64,000 bases of DNA, taken from positions 248,001 to 312,000 of the forward strand of contig JAIXMF010000002.1 in the NCBI GenBank assembly GCA_025201365.1, in the 5' to 3' direction. This document shows, piece after piece, positions 12,779-22,539 of the stretch (position 1 is its first letter; each line of letters opens with the position of its first letter). The notes beneath the pieces are model-generated. The model did no database searches, was not told the DNA's origin, and saw only the letters and a list, made by a program, of their open reading frames with translations. This stretch comes from Syncephalis plumigaleata. Its lineage: Eukaryota; Zoopagomycota; Zoopagomycetes; Zoopagales; Piptocephalidaceae. Both the position numbers and the translations under genes were made by a program.

Positions 12779-13558
12779 ACATCCATATATATACGTACTA
12801 TATATCTATATCTATTATAGTACCGTATATAACCATAGCATATTTTACCATTCTCATTCACTACGCATATATACTATAATCGTGCTATAGTTAGGAGTGG
12901 ATTATTATTATTATTATTATATTGCTAGTTTTCTATCCACATCCACATTACTCATACGACGCTTTCGTTTAACTCTATCATTCCTATTTGAATGACGTCG
13001 CGTATTCTATCATTCTTGAGACATGCATATATGTATGTAGTGCATGAGATTCATCATTGTTTATCCAATTTTCTATATGTTTGTTTTTACATTTCATCTC
13101 TCTTCCTCTCTCGCTCTCGCTCTTTATTCCATCATCTATTGTTATTAGCCATTCATTTACTTGCTTTTTCTTTCTATTTGCATCATCATCATCATCATCG
13201 TTCATCTGCTAACACACCATTAATTTCTCATCATTATTTACTTACTATTATATTATCATTGCTTACGCGTGGTACATACACCTATATTCGCGCTTTTACC
13301 ATTACTTGTTTTGTTTTGACTTTTTGCCTTGCTTCCCTCGGCTATTTATCATTTTCTATACTTCTCTCTCTGCTTTGTCATATTGCTTATTATTATATAC
13401 GGCTAGTATTTTGAATAAAATCCAATGCTCTGTATTTATATTTAGGATTAATTGTGCTAAAATGGCTACACTATAATTATAATGTTTCTATTCACAAATT
13501 TATACTTGTTAACATTCAAAATAATGGCAAGCATCATATTTATTACTACAATCAATGA
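12779..13558. other. Intergenic region between the kinase and GST genes (convergent)
   Basis: 3' flanks of two convergent genes. AT-rich with an (ATT)n run near 12901-12920 and a (CAT)n run near 13181-13200. The part next to the GST stop resembles the flank of the second GST copy, consistent with duplication. Confidence 0.5.
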
Positions 13559-14170
13559 TTATGCCCGTGTGCTTATGTATTTGGCAACACCACTACGAGC
13601 ACGAATGGCTTCCGAGAAAGCCTTGATGTTTGGATAGTCATCGAACGATGCTAACTTGATATCCATCAGTATAGTTTGCAATTTAAAATCAGCATAACTA
13701 ATTTCATTGCCCAAGAGGTATGGACCTTCATGTTGAGCTAGGAAACGATTGACGCCATCCAAGTAGCGTGGTTGCTGCTCCTTGGCGTATTTAGCCTTGA
13801 CGTTCTCGTCGCCCCAATTGCTAGCAATCCATGCCTTGGTGAAATCGTTTAACAAATCGGCGTATGAATCAATCTCATAGGTTTCGTAGTCATTGTTGCC
13901 ACCGTACTTGCCAAGTTGACGAGCGAGCACACGTAGGATTGGTAAGTGGTGCACGTAATTCTTGCCATCAAGCTCCATGATAGGTAGAGTGCCATTCGGT
14001 GATAGTCCATTATCAATGAGCTTTTGCTTGGTTGCTGGCCATTCTTCAAATTTAATGTTGTTGGTAGTATACTCGACACCGGCATCCGTAAGCATCATAA
14101 AAATAGCACCGCCCAAAGCCTCAAAAGGGATTTGGAAGTAGGTGATCTTTGGAACAGAGGTGATGGTCAT
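13559..14170 (-). CDS. Glutathione S-transferase, sigma-like, copy 1
   Basis: Cytosolic enzyme joining glutathione to electrophiles or acting as an isomerase. 203 residues, the usual length for sigma/alpha-mu-pi type GSTs. The N-terminal thioredoxin-like half starts MTITSVPKITYFQIP (candidate catalytic Tyr at about 11), and the glutathione-binding turn is GTLPIMELDG. The helical C-terminal half contains EGPYLLGNEISYADF, the conserved N-capping/hydrophobic staple region. An in-frame ATG lies further upstream (14257), but the start at 14170 matches copy 2 exactly and is chosen. No intron. The tandem partner is at 14893-15504. The two proteins differ mostly in the first 130 residues and are almost the same in the last 73. 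Confidence 0.88.
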   Translation of the reverse strand: MTITSVPKITYFQIPFEALGGAIFMMLTDAGVEYTTNNIKFEEWPATKQKLIDNGLSPNGTLPIMELDGKNYVHHLPILRVLARQLGKYGGNNDYETYEIDSYADLLNDFTKAWIASNWGDENVKAKYAKEQQPRYLDGVNRFLAQHEGPYLLGNEISYADFKLQTILMDIKLASFDDYPNIKAFSEAIRARSGVAKYISTRA

Positions 14171-14519
14171 CTTGGCTAATAAACTGAGAGATGTATTGGT
14201 GCACACTTGACAATAAGGACCCGACAGATCTTGGAATGTAGAACTAGTCAAATTCAATAAAATGGACGACGGCGATGATGATGAAAATGCCCAGTTGATG
14301 CCGAAATACTTGCTTTCATTTATAGTTCGGGCGGCTTACTAATGAATACTGCCACGTCATACTGCCAACTGCTAAATAACCGGTATAGTCGTCAATTATT
14401 TATAGAATAGTATGACGATATAGACAAGTACAGCCCAGTATTATTAGAAAAAAGGCGTATGACAAATCAAAGGCATTTTCCCATCCCAGTCGAATAGTAA
14501 ACATTCTAGTATGTTCCTA

Positions 14520-14720
14520 CTGTTAAAGGCGACTCCAGAGGAACGTTACATCATTGGCGAGTTCCTAAACCATCTTTGGATGTAAGGTAGCAAGAATAAT
14601 GCTGAAATCACTGCTACTACTGCTCATATATTTTGCCAATAGCAACATTAGTAATGATAGGGATAAGGCAGATGCAACAACGACAGTTGATTCATCATCA
14701 ATCTAGGTGAAGTATTAAGC
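14520..14720 (+). pseudogene. Decayed fragment of the SRK1-like kinase gene
   Basis: The stretch matches the kinase exon at about 11690-11835. The words ACGTTACATCATTGGCGAGT and GCAAGAATAATGCTGAAAT parallel its GAGCGATACACCATCGGCGA and GCAAGAACAATGCTGAAAT. It encodes a worn version of LKVDPRERYTIGEFLAHPW with a stop (TAA) right after the Trp-equivalent, then drifts away. It lies between the two GST genes in the same relative place and strand as the real kinase 3' end lies to GST copy 1. It is therefore the left part of a duplicated kinase-GST block. Host-gene relic, no function expected. Confidence 0.8.
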
Positions 14721-14892
14721 AAGCGGATCATGCAACGTGTATTGTCATCATTCAGAATAGCTACACTTGTTTATTTTATTATATCATCATAAGTAGTTTA
14801 AATGTATTGCTAATTACAATGAGTATTACACTGATCAACTTGCTAATGTTCATAGTAATGGCAAATATTGTATTTATTACTACAATCAATGA

Positions 14893-15504
14893 TTATGCGC
14901 GTGTGCTCATGTATTTGGCAACACCGCTGCGAGCACGAATGGCTTCCGAGAAAGCCTTGATGTTTGGATAGTCATCGAACGATGTCAACTTGGCATCCAT
15001 CAGTATAGTTTGCAATTTAAAATCGGCATAGCTTATCTCATTGCCCAAGAGGTAAGGGCCTTCATGTTGAGCTAGGAAACGATTGACACCATCCAAGTAG
15101 CGTGGTTGCTGCTCGTTAACGAATTTAGCCTTATCATTATCGTCACCCCAATGAGCTACACCCCATGCTTTATTGTAATCGTTTAGCAAATCGGCGTATG
15201 AATCAATCTCGTAGGCTTCGTAGTCATTGTTGCCACCGTACTTGCCAAGGTGACGAGCGAGTACACGCATAATCGGCAATTGATGCACGTAGCTCTTGCC
15301 ATCTAGCTCCAAGAGAGGTACAGTGCCATTCGGGGATAGTCCACTATCAATGAGCTTCTGTTTGATTGCTGGCCATTCTTCAAATGTGAAATCGGAAAAT
15401 GTGTACTCGACACCGGCATCGGTAAGCATCATGTTGATGGGTCCACCCAAGCCCTCATATGGGATTCGGAAATAGGTAACTTTTGGAACAGAGGTGATGG
15501 TCAT
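14893..15504 (-). CDS. Glutathione S-transferase, sigma-like, copy 2
   Basis: 203-residue GST, paralogue of 13559-14170 with the same start and stop context. Shared features: MTITSVPKVTYFRIP at the N-terminus, GTVPLLELDG in the glutathione site, EGPYLLGNEISYADF in the C-terminal domain, and the C-terminal end KYMSTRA. About 35 of 203 residues differ by eye, nearly all before residue 130. This suggests either stronger selection or gene conversion in the 3' half. Single exon. It lies downstream of the kinase relic, completing the duplicated block. Confidence 0.88.
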   Translation of the reverse strand: MTITSVPKVTYFRIPYEGLGGPINMMLTDAGVEYTFSDFTFEEWPAIKQKLIDSGLSPNGTVPLLELDGKSYVHQLPIMRVLARHLGKYGGNNDYEAYEIDSYADLLNDYNKAWGVAHWGDDNDKAKFVNEQQPRYLDGVNRFLAQHEGPYLLGNEISYADFKLQTILMDAKLTSFDDYPNIKAFSEAIRARSGVAKYMSTRA

Positions 15505-16218
15505 ACTAGCTAATAAAGAAGGTGCGCACTTGACAATAAGAATCCGACAAAACTTGGAATGTAAACCAAATTCAATAAAATGGATGATGATGATGATGAT
15601 GATGAAGATGTCTAGTTGATATCGAAATACTTGCTCTCATTTATAGCTTAGTTGGATTACTAATGAGTAATAGCATGTCATATAGAACAATCTATAACTG
15701 AGCAATGTCAACTGAATTGGTACATCTCGAACATGACGTGGATAAGCGGCATCCAATAGGTTGGACTGGGTATATTTCTCACCCCATTTTTGGTGATACT
15801 CTTTCGAAAACAGGATAATCCTCCACGCGTAGCACTAAGTTAAAATAGCAATCGAACATGGATAGTTATCTAGAATTCTTACAGTCTAGGGTTGTCATTC
15901 GTAGTTGACACGTTATATCCGTTTGGATTAGTAATGGCATCTGGATAATCTTGTTTCGAATAGAGTAGCACACTGCAAACACAGCATTAGCATCGACATG
16001 CAGACAAGAATAGAAACAGACCTTTGATTATTCTAAATTGTTGATATGGTTATTAATGTCACGATAACTGAGTCATCTACTCAATCGTCATATATGATCA
16101 TATCAAAATGAAGAAATAATACTCGTAGCTCAATGATATATATATGTATATTACTAATATTATAATGGCTATACTCAATAAATTTATTACTATTATTATA
16201 TTGACAGAAATGCAATGA
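15505..16218. other. Intergenic; possible coding relic near 15720-15830
   Basis: Mostly AT-rich with a (GAT)n run at about 15583-15606, which parallels a GATGATGATG tract upstream of GST copy 1. On the minus strand an open stretch reads KEYHQKWGEKYTQSNLLDAA then YPRHVRDVPIQLT. It looks protein-like but has no start, no recognised family and no clear splice sites. It may be an old exon; no assignment is made. Confidence 0.3.
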
Positions 16219-18795
16219 TTATCGACGATAGAAATGTCGTTTAAAGTGAAAGTGTAGCTGCAGTACACCACGATCGAATTTACTACGGAATCCTTTTTTA
16301 TGCGAGTATTCCCATTCACGATTGACAATACGGAAAGCGATATCCTAGATAAATATACATACATACATACATACAATGAGTATTGTTATTGTCATGCTCA
16401 TTTATACAGTCAATCAATCACTATAATGCGTATATATCGTCTTACCTCGTAGGGTGGTCCTGCGATAAATCGTATCAATGCCGTGTCCGAACTATTAGAC
16501 TCTTTCTCCACCACGTACGTCGGTGCTTTACTCTTATCGATGAGATCAGGATAGAAGATGTTAAACTTGTAGCCTTGCACCACCTTAGGCGGTGGATTGT
16601 CGAAATCGTAATGAGTCTGATTGTACTTGTTCCATTCGAATCCGGTGTTGACCCGATTAAAGTAGCGCGGTTTACGTGGTCGATATTTATCCTGCCATTG
16701 ATAGCTCTATCAACGCAAGTGTGGTATGCATCACATTAGTAAATAACTTCATCTATCTATATTGATGTAGCTTACCGTTTTACTAAGTTGTTCCTCCAAG
16801 TTGAATATCTCCTCGTCCTCGTCGAGACCACGATCCATTTCCAGACGAATCATCTCCGATGCTAGGTCCTCGGGTTCAAATGCGGATTCCTGCATTGGTC
16901 GGGCAATTGCTTTTGGTACAAATTGACGCTGTTGTATTTGCTCTCGTTTAGACGTCTATTTGTACATGATTATACGTTATTAGCGAAGAATGCGCTATAC
17001 TACCTAATTATTAGTGCTAGCAGTAATCACTTACTAGATCTGCCATATCTTGTACGGCATCAACAACAACAAGATCCTTGTCCGTCCTAGGAATCGTCGA
17101 CCATGGTATGGGGCTCATCTCGCGCACGTACGGCTCAATCGGTAGTCTTTGTCTTATGTCCGTTTCGTCCATTTCCATGGCAAGTTCCTCACGTGCTGCT
17201 TCAGCGGCCATATGACTTTCCGCTTGAATGTCTGCATCACCAACAGTCGTGTCACCGGCAATCTTAGTGCTTCGCAACACCTCTTCAATCTCTTGTCGAC
17301 TCTTTTCCGCCTGACGCTTTTGAAGCTCTCGCAATTTCTCGAGTCGTTTAAGCAGTATTACTTCGTGTATCTCATCTAGTTTCGCCTATTATCCCATTAA
17401 TTAGTTTACTAATACATAACTCGATATCTAAACACTAACCTTTGCTTTAGCCACGATTAATGCTTTGAGTACACGTTCCCAATAGTCAACGTCAATAGGC
17501 TCGTTACTATTGAGTTTCAGCTGTATTTGTCGTTGTAGTTCATCGAGTTGCTCAAGTGTCTTGCCTTCTAGCAATGCTTGCACATCGGTGGCCACCACTG
17601 ATGTAACACTAGTACGTCCAACGGCACGTGGATCATTCTTATCGCTTTGGGTACCTTTCAGTCGTCCTAGTTCATCCTCGCATACCACTAGCATTGCCTA
17701 CAAGCGAGATCAATGAGATGCACAAACTAGTCTGCTTAGTCTTAATCTCAGTCTTACCTCCCAAAATTGCTTATTACGCTCGCTCTTCTCTAGACTAAGA
17801 TAGTATTTGATATCATGATAAAGCTCGGTCATTTCACCAAAGTCCAAACTCTAAATGTTCTCGTTTAGTTTCCACGCATCTAGCGTCTATATAATGAATG
17901 TGCTCACCTGGAATATACGATACGGTTCCTCCAAGTTGACCTCCAATCCCGCCGCCTCATCTTCATCGAAACTATCATCTTCTGTCGCGTTCTCCTCCGA
18001 GTTATCCGCAATACGCACGTTAATGGCGAGTATGTCAATTGGTTTGGCACGACCCATTTTAATTCGAATGCCCGCTCGACGTTTCGCTTGCTCCAAGTGG
18101 AATTGCTCCTCCTTCGCTTCCCAGTCGCCCAGGAGAGCTAGATCGGCATCTCGTTGCATACGCATCTGCTCTTGCTCGCGTAATTGCATGTCGAGTTCCC
18201 GTTGTTGACGTCTTTGCCGTAACTTCTCCAGTTCCGCACGCGATTCTTCACGTCGTTCACGGTCGCGACGCTCTTGTTCTCGCGAATCGATGCCACGTTT
18301 CGCCTCTTGTTGCACTTTCTTTCCCCATACAAATCTCTGCTCTAAATTAGCATCATTGAATGGATTATCCACGTTCGAGTATGCGGTGAATTCACGCTGA
18401 TTCCTAGTGATATTCATTTCACTTGACGATTCAGCTGCGCTATACGGGGATCTCGACCGTGAACGTGAATCACTACTACTATCTGAATCGTCGCGACTAT
18501 GACGCTTCTTCTTCTTCTTACTCTTCTTCTTGTGCTTTTTCTTTTCTTCAGAGCGACGACTCGACGATTCCTTGCGCGTACTACGTCGGCTGCGACTGCG
18601 ACTACGGCTACGGCTACGATCGCGCCTACTAGACTGTATATCCTCATCTGAGTGGTCCTTACTAGATTGCCTTCTTACGTGTCGGACGCTGCGGTCATAC
18701 CGTGAAGGTGAGCGTGACCGCTTACGATCTTTACGCGAAGAACGCCGACTTACACTGCCGCGATGATAGTCGTCGTCTAGGTCAGATTGCGGCAT
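16219..18795 (-). CDS. Cactin (spliceosome-associated protein)
   Basis: Nuclear protein that binds spliceosomal complexes and supports accurate splicing. Seven exons: 17908-18795, 17758-17850, 17440-17697, 17035-17385, 16776-16955, 16446-16706, 16219-16344. Every junction is phase 0 and the sum is 718 residues. The N-terminus is an RS-rich domain with a long Lys run, followed by a coiled coil (REQERRDRERREESRAELEK). The mid domain contains FGEMTELYHDIKYYLSLEK. The C-terminal conserved domain has NQTHYDFDNPPPKVVQGYKF and ends KFDRGVLQLHFHFKRHFYRR, the hallmark of the cactin C-terminus. It is transcribed in the same direction as the neighbouring Alb1-like gene. Confidence 0.93.
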
Positions 18796-19109
18796 AATAA
18801 AATATGAAATGAAATGAAATGAAACGAGAAAGTAAATAAGCAGAATACAGTGCAGGATTGACCGTCATATTAAAACAAAATCATTTTATTATTATCCGAT
18901 TCGTAAATCACCATCCTCATCATCTTTCAAATTGCAGCAAAGTAAACTGAACATTATTATCAATATAGACAAGTGCATTAATAATCGCTTTATAAGAGTA
19001 AATAAATAGTTGCAACATGTAGGCCAATGCCATCATTAGTGCAGCTTAGATATCAATGATAATTGCCGAGTATATATATGTATATGTAGCCATCACAACT
19101 GTATGTATA
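18796..19109. other. Short intergenic region between the cactin and Alb1-like genes
   Basis: Contains the cactin leader (GAAAT repeats just before its ATG) and the 3' flank of the Alb1-like gene. Nothing else is recognised. Confidence 0.5.
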
Positions 19110-19582
19110 TTATACGCCAGGTGGTTTACCAAGCGTTGTTCCCTTTCCTACGCCGGTTACCTCCATACCATTGCTGTTATGCGTTATTGTTGCATTCTTC
19201 TGCTGCTCTACAGCTGGCTCAGCTTCTATGGATACAACATCGCTTTTAGCAAGTATTCTAGCAGAGTCGCACTATTGATATAGCTACATACCTTTCATTT
19301 CCTCCTCTGGTACAATCTTGCCTTGTTTCACCAGTCTTTTCTCGTTCTATAAATACGAGGTTAGTTTTATTAAGCAATAGTAGTCAGTGCATGGTTACTT
19401 GCCAACTTTAATGCTCGCTTAATTTGACGTGCTTTCTTTGCCGACTTTGGATGGGCAGTAGTTACGCCAGAGGCAGGAATCAGTCCTTGCTTCTCCAGTA
19501 CCATCTTATTACGATGGCGCTGTTGACGCTGCCGTTGTAGCACGTTAACACGCTTGTTATTGACGTTATGTCTGCTGCCCAT
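19110..19582 (-). CDS. Alb1-like 60S ribosome biogenesis factor
   Basis: Small basic shuttling factor expected to work with Arx1 on pre-60S ribosomal particles. Three exons, 19403-19582, 19292-19346 and 19110-19225, give 116 residues in frame. The N-terminus is very basic. The centre reads SAKKARQIKRALKL, matching the yeast Alb1 segment KKRAKKIERNLKYA. The C-terminus has GKGTTLGKPPGV, matching the GTTLGGP end of Alb1. The first intron uses a GC donor (GCAAGT), which is needed to hold the frame. The second could use a nearer acceptor, but only the one ending at 19226 keeps frame. Shorter than yeast Alb1 (about 175 residues). It diverges from the Tap42 gene with 177 bp between starts. Confidence 0.75.
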
Positions 19583-19759
19583 AGTGAAAAGTAAAAAAAG
19601 TAGAAAAAAGTAAAAAAAAAAGCAATAAAAAAGATTGTAGCCACAGTTGATCGCTATAATAAAGTTGAATGAAAACTGATGTCATTTTTATTCGATGAGC
19701 CTTCTTCATTGATATACGTAGTTTATTGAATTTGTTCCCTATCAATAGTAATAATAATA
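19583..19759. promoter_or_regulatory. Bidirectional promoter between Alb1-like and Tap42
   Basis: 177 bp separate two divergent starts. It has A-rich runs (about 19588-19628) and (ATA)n just before the Tap42 ATG. No TATA box is evident at a fixed place. Shared control is inferred from spacing only. Confidence 0.5.
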
Positions 19760-21378
19760 ATGTCAGTGGCTGATCTATTCCGTCAAGGACAAGCAATTTA
19801 TCGTTCTCTCGAGGATAGCTCACTATCTTCTGGAGACACTGAATTCCAGGTAAGCGTGTTTGTGTGCTTGCCTAGAACTAAAGCAGCCTATACTAAAGTA
19901 AATATCACCAGAGACAACTTGAAGAAGCAATCACAAAGTTTGAAGTCTGTGCTCGTGATGTGCAATCACTCTCGCTCTTCAGCGATAACGAGACACTTGA
20001 CGACCTTGCTACAGGTCATCTTCGGTAAATAATACCTCATTAGTAGTATATATATTGCTTGTAGCCCTATTGTCTAACTAGTAGTACTCGACGATAGCTT
20101 TATACTTTTGGATGCCTATCTCGCCGAGTTGATTATAAAACGAACTAATAATGAGAGTGGTCGAGATAGAGTCAAACATCGAATGGATACTTTAGATACC
20201 ACTACGGTAAGTTATGCTTGCGAATAGCAGTATAACGATGATATACATACATGCATGTATTAGAAACTAATTACTATTGTAATAATTACTAGAAACATTT
20301 ACGATTGTTCTTGAATCTATGCGATAATTATGGTCTGATATCCGAACAGGTAGAGATGATGATAGCGGTAATAGTTTGTAAATGTCGTTTGCTAACATTT
20401 GCTTGTTGTAGGAGAAAAGCTATATCGAGCGTATAGTCCAGAAGGATGGTATATTCAAATCGAGCGGTAAATCCGAGGATAAAACGGAAGTCTTGCTCGA
20501 TGCTGCCAGACGACGTGAGGAGAAAATTGAACGCTACAAGCGAGAGAAAGCGATAAAAGAGAAGATCGATGTAGGTATAATTGAGATAGTGTAGTGAATA
20601 CAGCAAGCATTGTTACATATGATTACTCACTGTTGTCCCTTAGCAATTACAAATGCAACTTGCTCGAGCAAAGGAGGATGTCGATGCAGATACCGATGAA
20701 CTGGATAGGTCGTTGATCCTGGCACTAATCCAACTATTTATACAGAAAGCAAGCGAACACCTCCAGAGCATACAACAGGAAAAGGAAATGCTTAAAATGA
20801 TACAAAGTCGCGAGCAAGACAATCGACGTAAAGATAGCGATAGTCAGTTGGATAAGCGAGCACCCTCTTCGTCGATTGCCAATGCAAAAGGACCATTATT
20901 GTCCACTAGTGGTCAGGTAAGTGTAGCGAGTCTTTTATCAAATGAAGATAAAGAGAAAGGGAAAGAGGGAAATCAATTCGATGACAACTAACAAACATGT
21001 TACGATTGCTTATATAGCCATTACGACCATTTGTCATTACGAGCCAACGTGAGCAAATGCTTCAAGGTGTATTTCGACCAGGGTGGCGATTGCCCACCAT
21101 GTCAATCGATGAGTATTTAGAACAGGAACAACAGCGTGGCAATATAATCGAGGGTGGCGGGTAAGTAACGAGAAGAAAGAGTGGAATAGTATAAATAAAT
21201 TGATTATGTATGTATGCATGTATGTGCCATTGCCAATAGCGCCGAGTCAGCCAAGAAAAAAGAGATAAACGAGGATAATGAGGAGGAAGTGGATGCAAAG
21301 ACGTATAAAGATCGAGAATGGGACGATTTCAAAGACGACAATCCACGCGGTTGGGGTAATCGAAAGGGTAAAGGCTAA
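19760..21378 (+). CDS. TAP42/IGBP1 (alpha4) PP2A-associated protein
   Basis: Binds and stabilises catalytic subunits of PP2A-type phosphatases and links them to TOR signalling. Eight exons: 19760-19849, 19912-20024, 20098-20206, 20293-20349, 20412-20570, 20644-20916, 21018-21160, 21240-21378. Phases close and give 360 residues, the normal length. The N-terminal helical repeat domain includes LEEAITKFEVCARDVQSLSL and HLRFILLDAYLAEL. KSYIERIVQKDGIF, then a charged RRREEKIERYKREK helix follows. The hallmark C-terminal motif is PLRPFVITSQREQMLQGVFR. MSIDEYLEQEQQRGNIIEGG comes next and the end is DNPRGWGNRKGKG. This gene is recognisable along its whole length. Confidence 0.94.
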
Positions 21379-22539
21379 TAGTATGTAGAAGAGAAGCAGA
21401 TCTACTACTATTGATATTCATTCTACATATTGCTTTTGTATGTATGTATGTGTGTGTACATGCACCTATGTAATACACGAAATGTTTTGTGTTACACTTA
21501 CTGCTATAATCAACCATTTAGTGTAGTTGAACGATATAATGATATGAAATGGTTATATCACCGTAATAAACCTATATTAGTATTATTACATTCCATCGTA
21601 TATTGTACAAGTGATTGCACAATTGTAGATAATTTACTGTCTTGTCTCTTCTCTTGTTACAGCATCATTTACTACATTCGTGTAAACCAGTATTTGTCTC
21701 CAGTAAGCATTCATCATTTAGCAATAGTCTAGAGCCTTCGAGAATAGGATATACGAGACCACCTGAACAATCAAGAGCAACGGCGAGGATCAATACAATT
21801 ATTTCTCATGATTAACTGCGGTGTAACACACGTAGGACGTTGTGCAAACGACATGAGGAAAAGGGAAAGAGGGATCAGGAAGGGTAGAATGGACCGGATT
21901 GATCACGCTATCGATATAAACTCTGATAGAAACAAGAGAGAGAAAGGAAGAGAAAGGAAGAGAAAGAGAGAGAAAGAGAGCGAGAAATCATGTGGTCTAC
22001 AAGACGGCATGCATTTGTGTTTCAAATTATGTATGAAGCGTTTCAAATCATGCATTTCAATTACAGCCATTAGCACAATATAACAAAGATAATGATTGTG
22101 AAAATATGCATGTTATCCTATCATGCGGTTCACCGCCTCTATGAGCACTATTGTAATGTGCTGTATGTTATGGTTGCACCAGGAGTAGGAGTAGTAACAG
22201 CAGTAACAGCAGTAACACCATCATCATCATCATTATCATCATTCGTCACTCTCATTGTGATTCATTACAATAAACGTAGTAACAGCGTGTCTAATAAGCA
22301 TTATACAGAATGCGCAGCACGGTCAACTCCCTTGCTTTGTCACACTTGTTTGCCTATTTAGTAACTATCGTAAATGCCTTTGCCATAAAAATCCGATAAA
22401 ATTCAAACTCCGCCTTGAATCTACACATCTTTGTTTATTTTTTACACTTTTATTCTTGTTTGCTTTTTCTTACTTCCTTGACCCTTACTATATCCTCTAT
22501 GCTTATATCTAGTTATATCATTCTTGAATCTACGTAAAT
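21379..22539. other. Intergenic / 5' region of the F-box gene
   Basis: AT-rich flank of Tap42, then a purine-rich GAGAGAAAG stretch (about 21935-21985) and a (CAGTAA)n/(CAT)n patch (about 22195-22240). A short pyrimidine-rich leader precedes the ATG at 22540. No gene supported. Confidence 0.45.

Noticed and set aside
12992-13414. A 140-codon plus-strand open frame after the kinase
   Set aside because: AT/CT-rich 3' flank with poor composition and no family resemblance.
19056-19283. Plus-strand open frame over the Alb1-like last exon
   Set aside because: The minus strand gives a conserved GTTLGKPP end with matching splice sites; the plus frame has no support.
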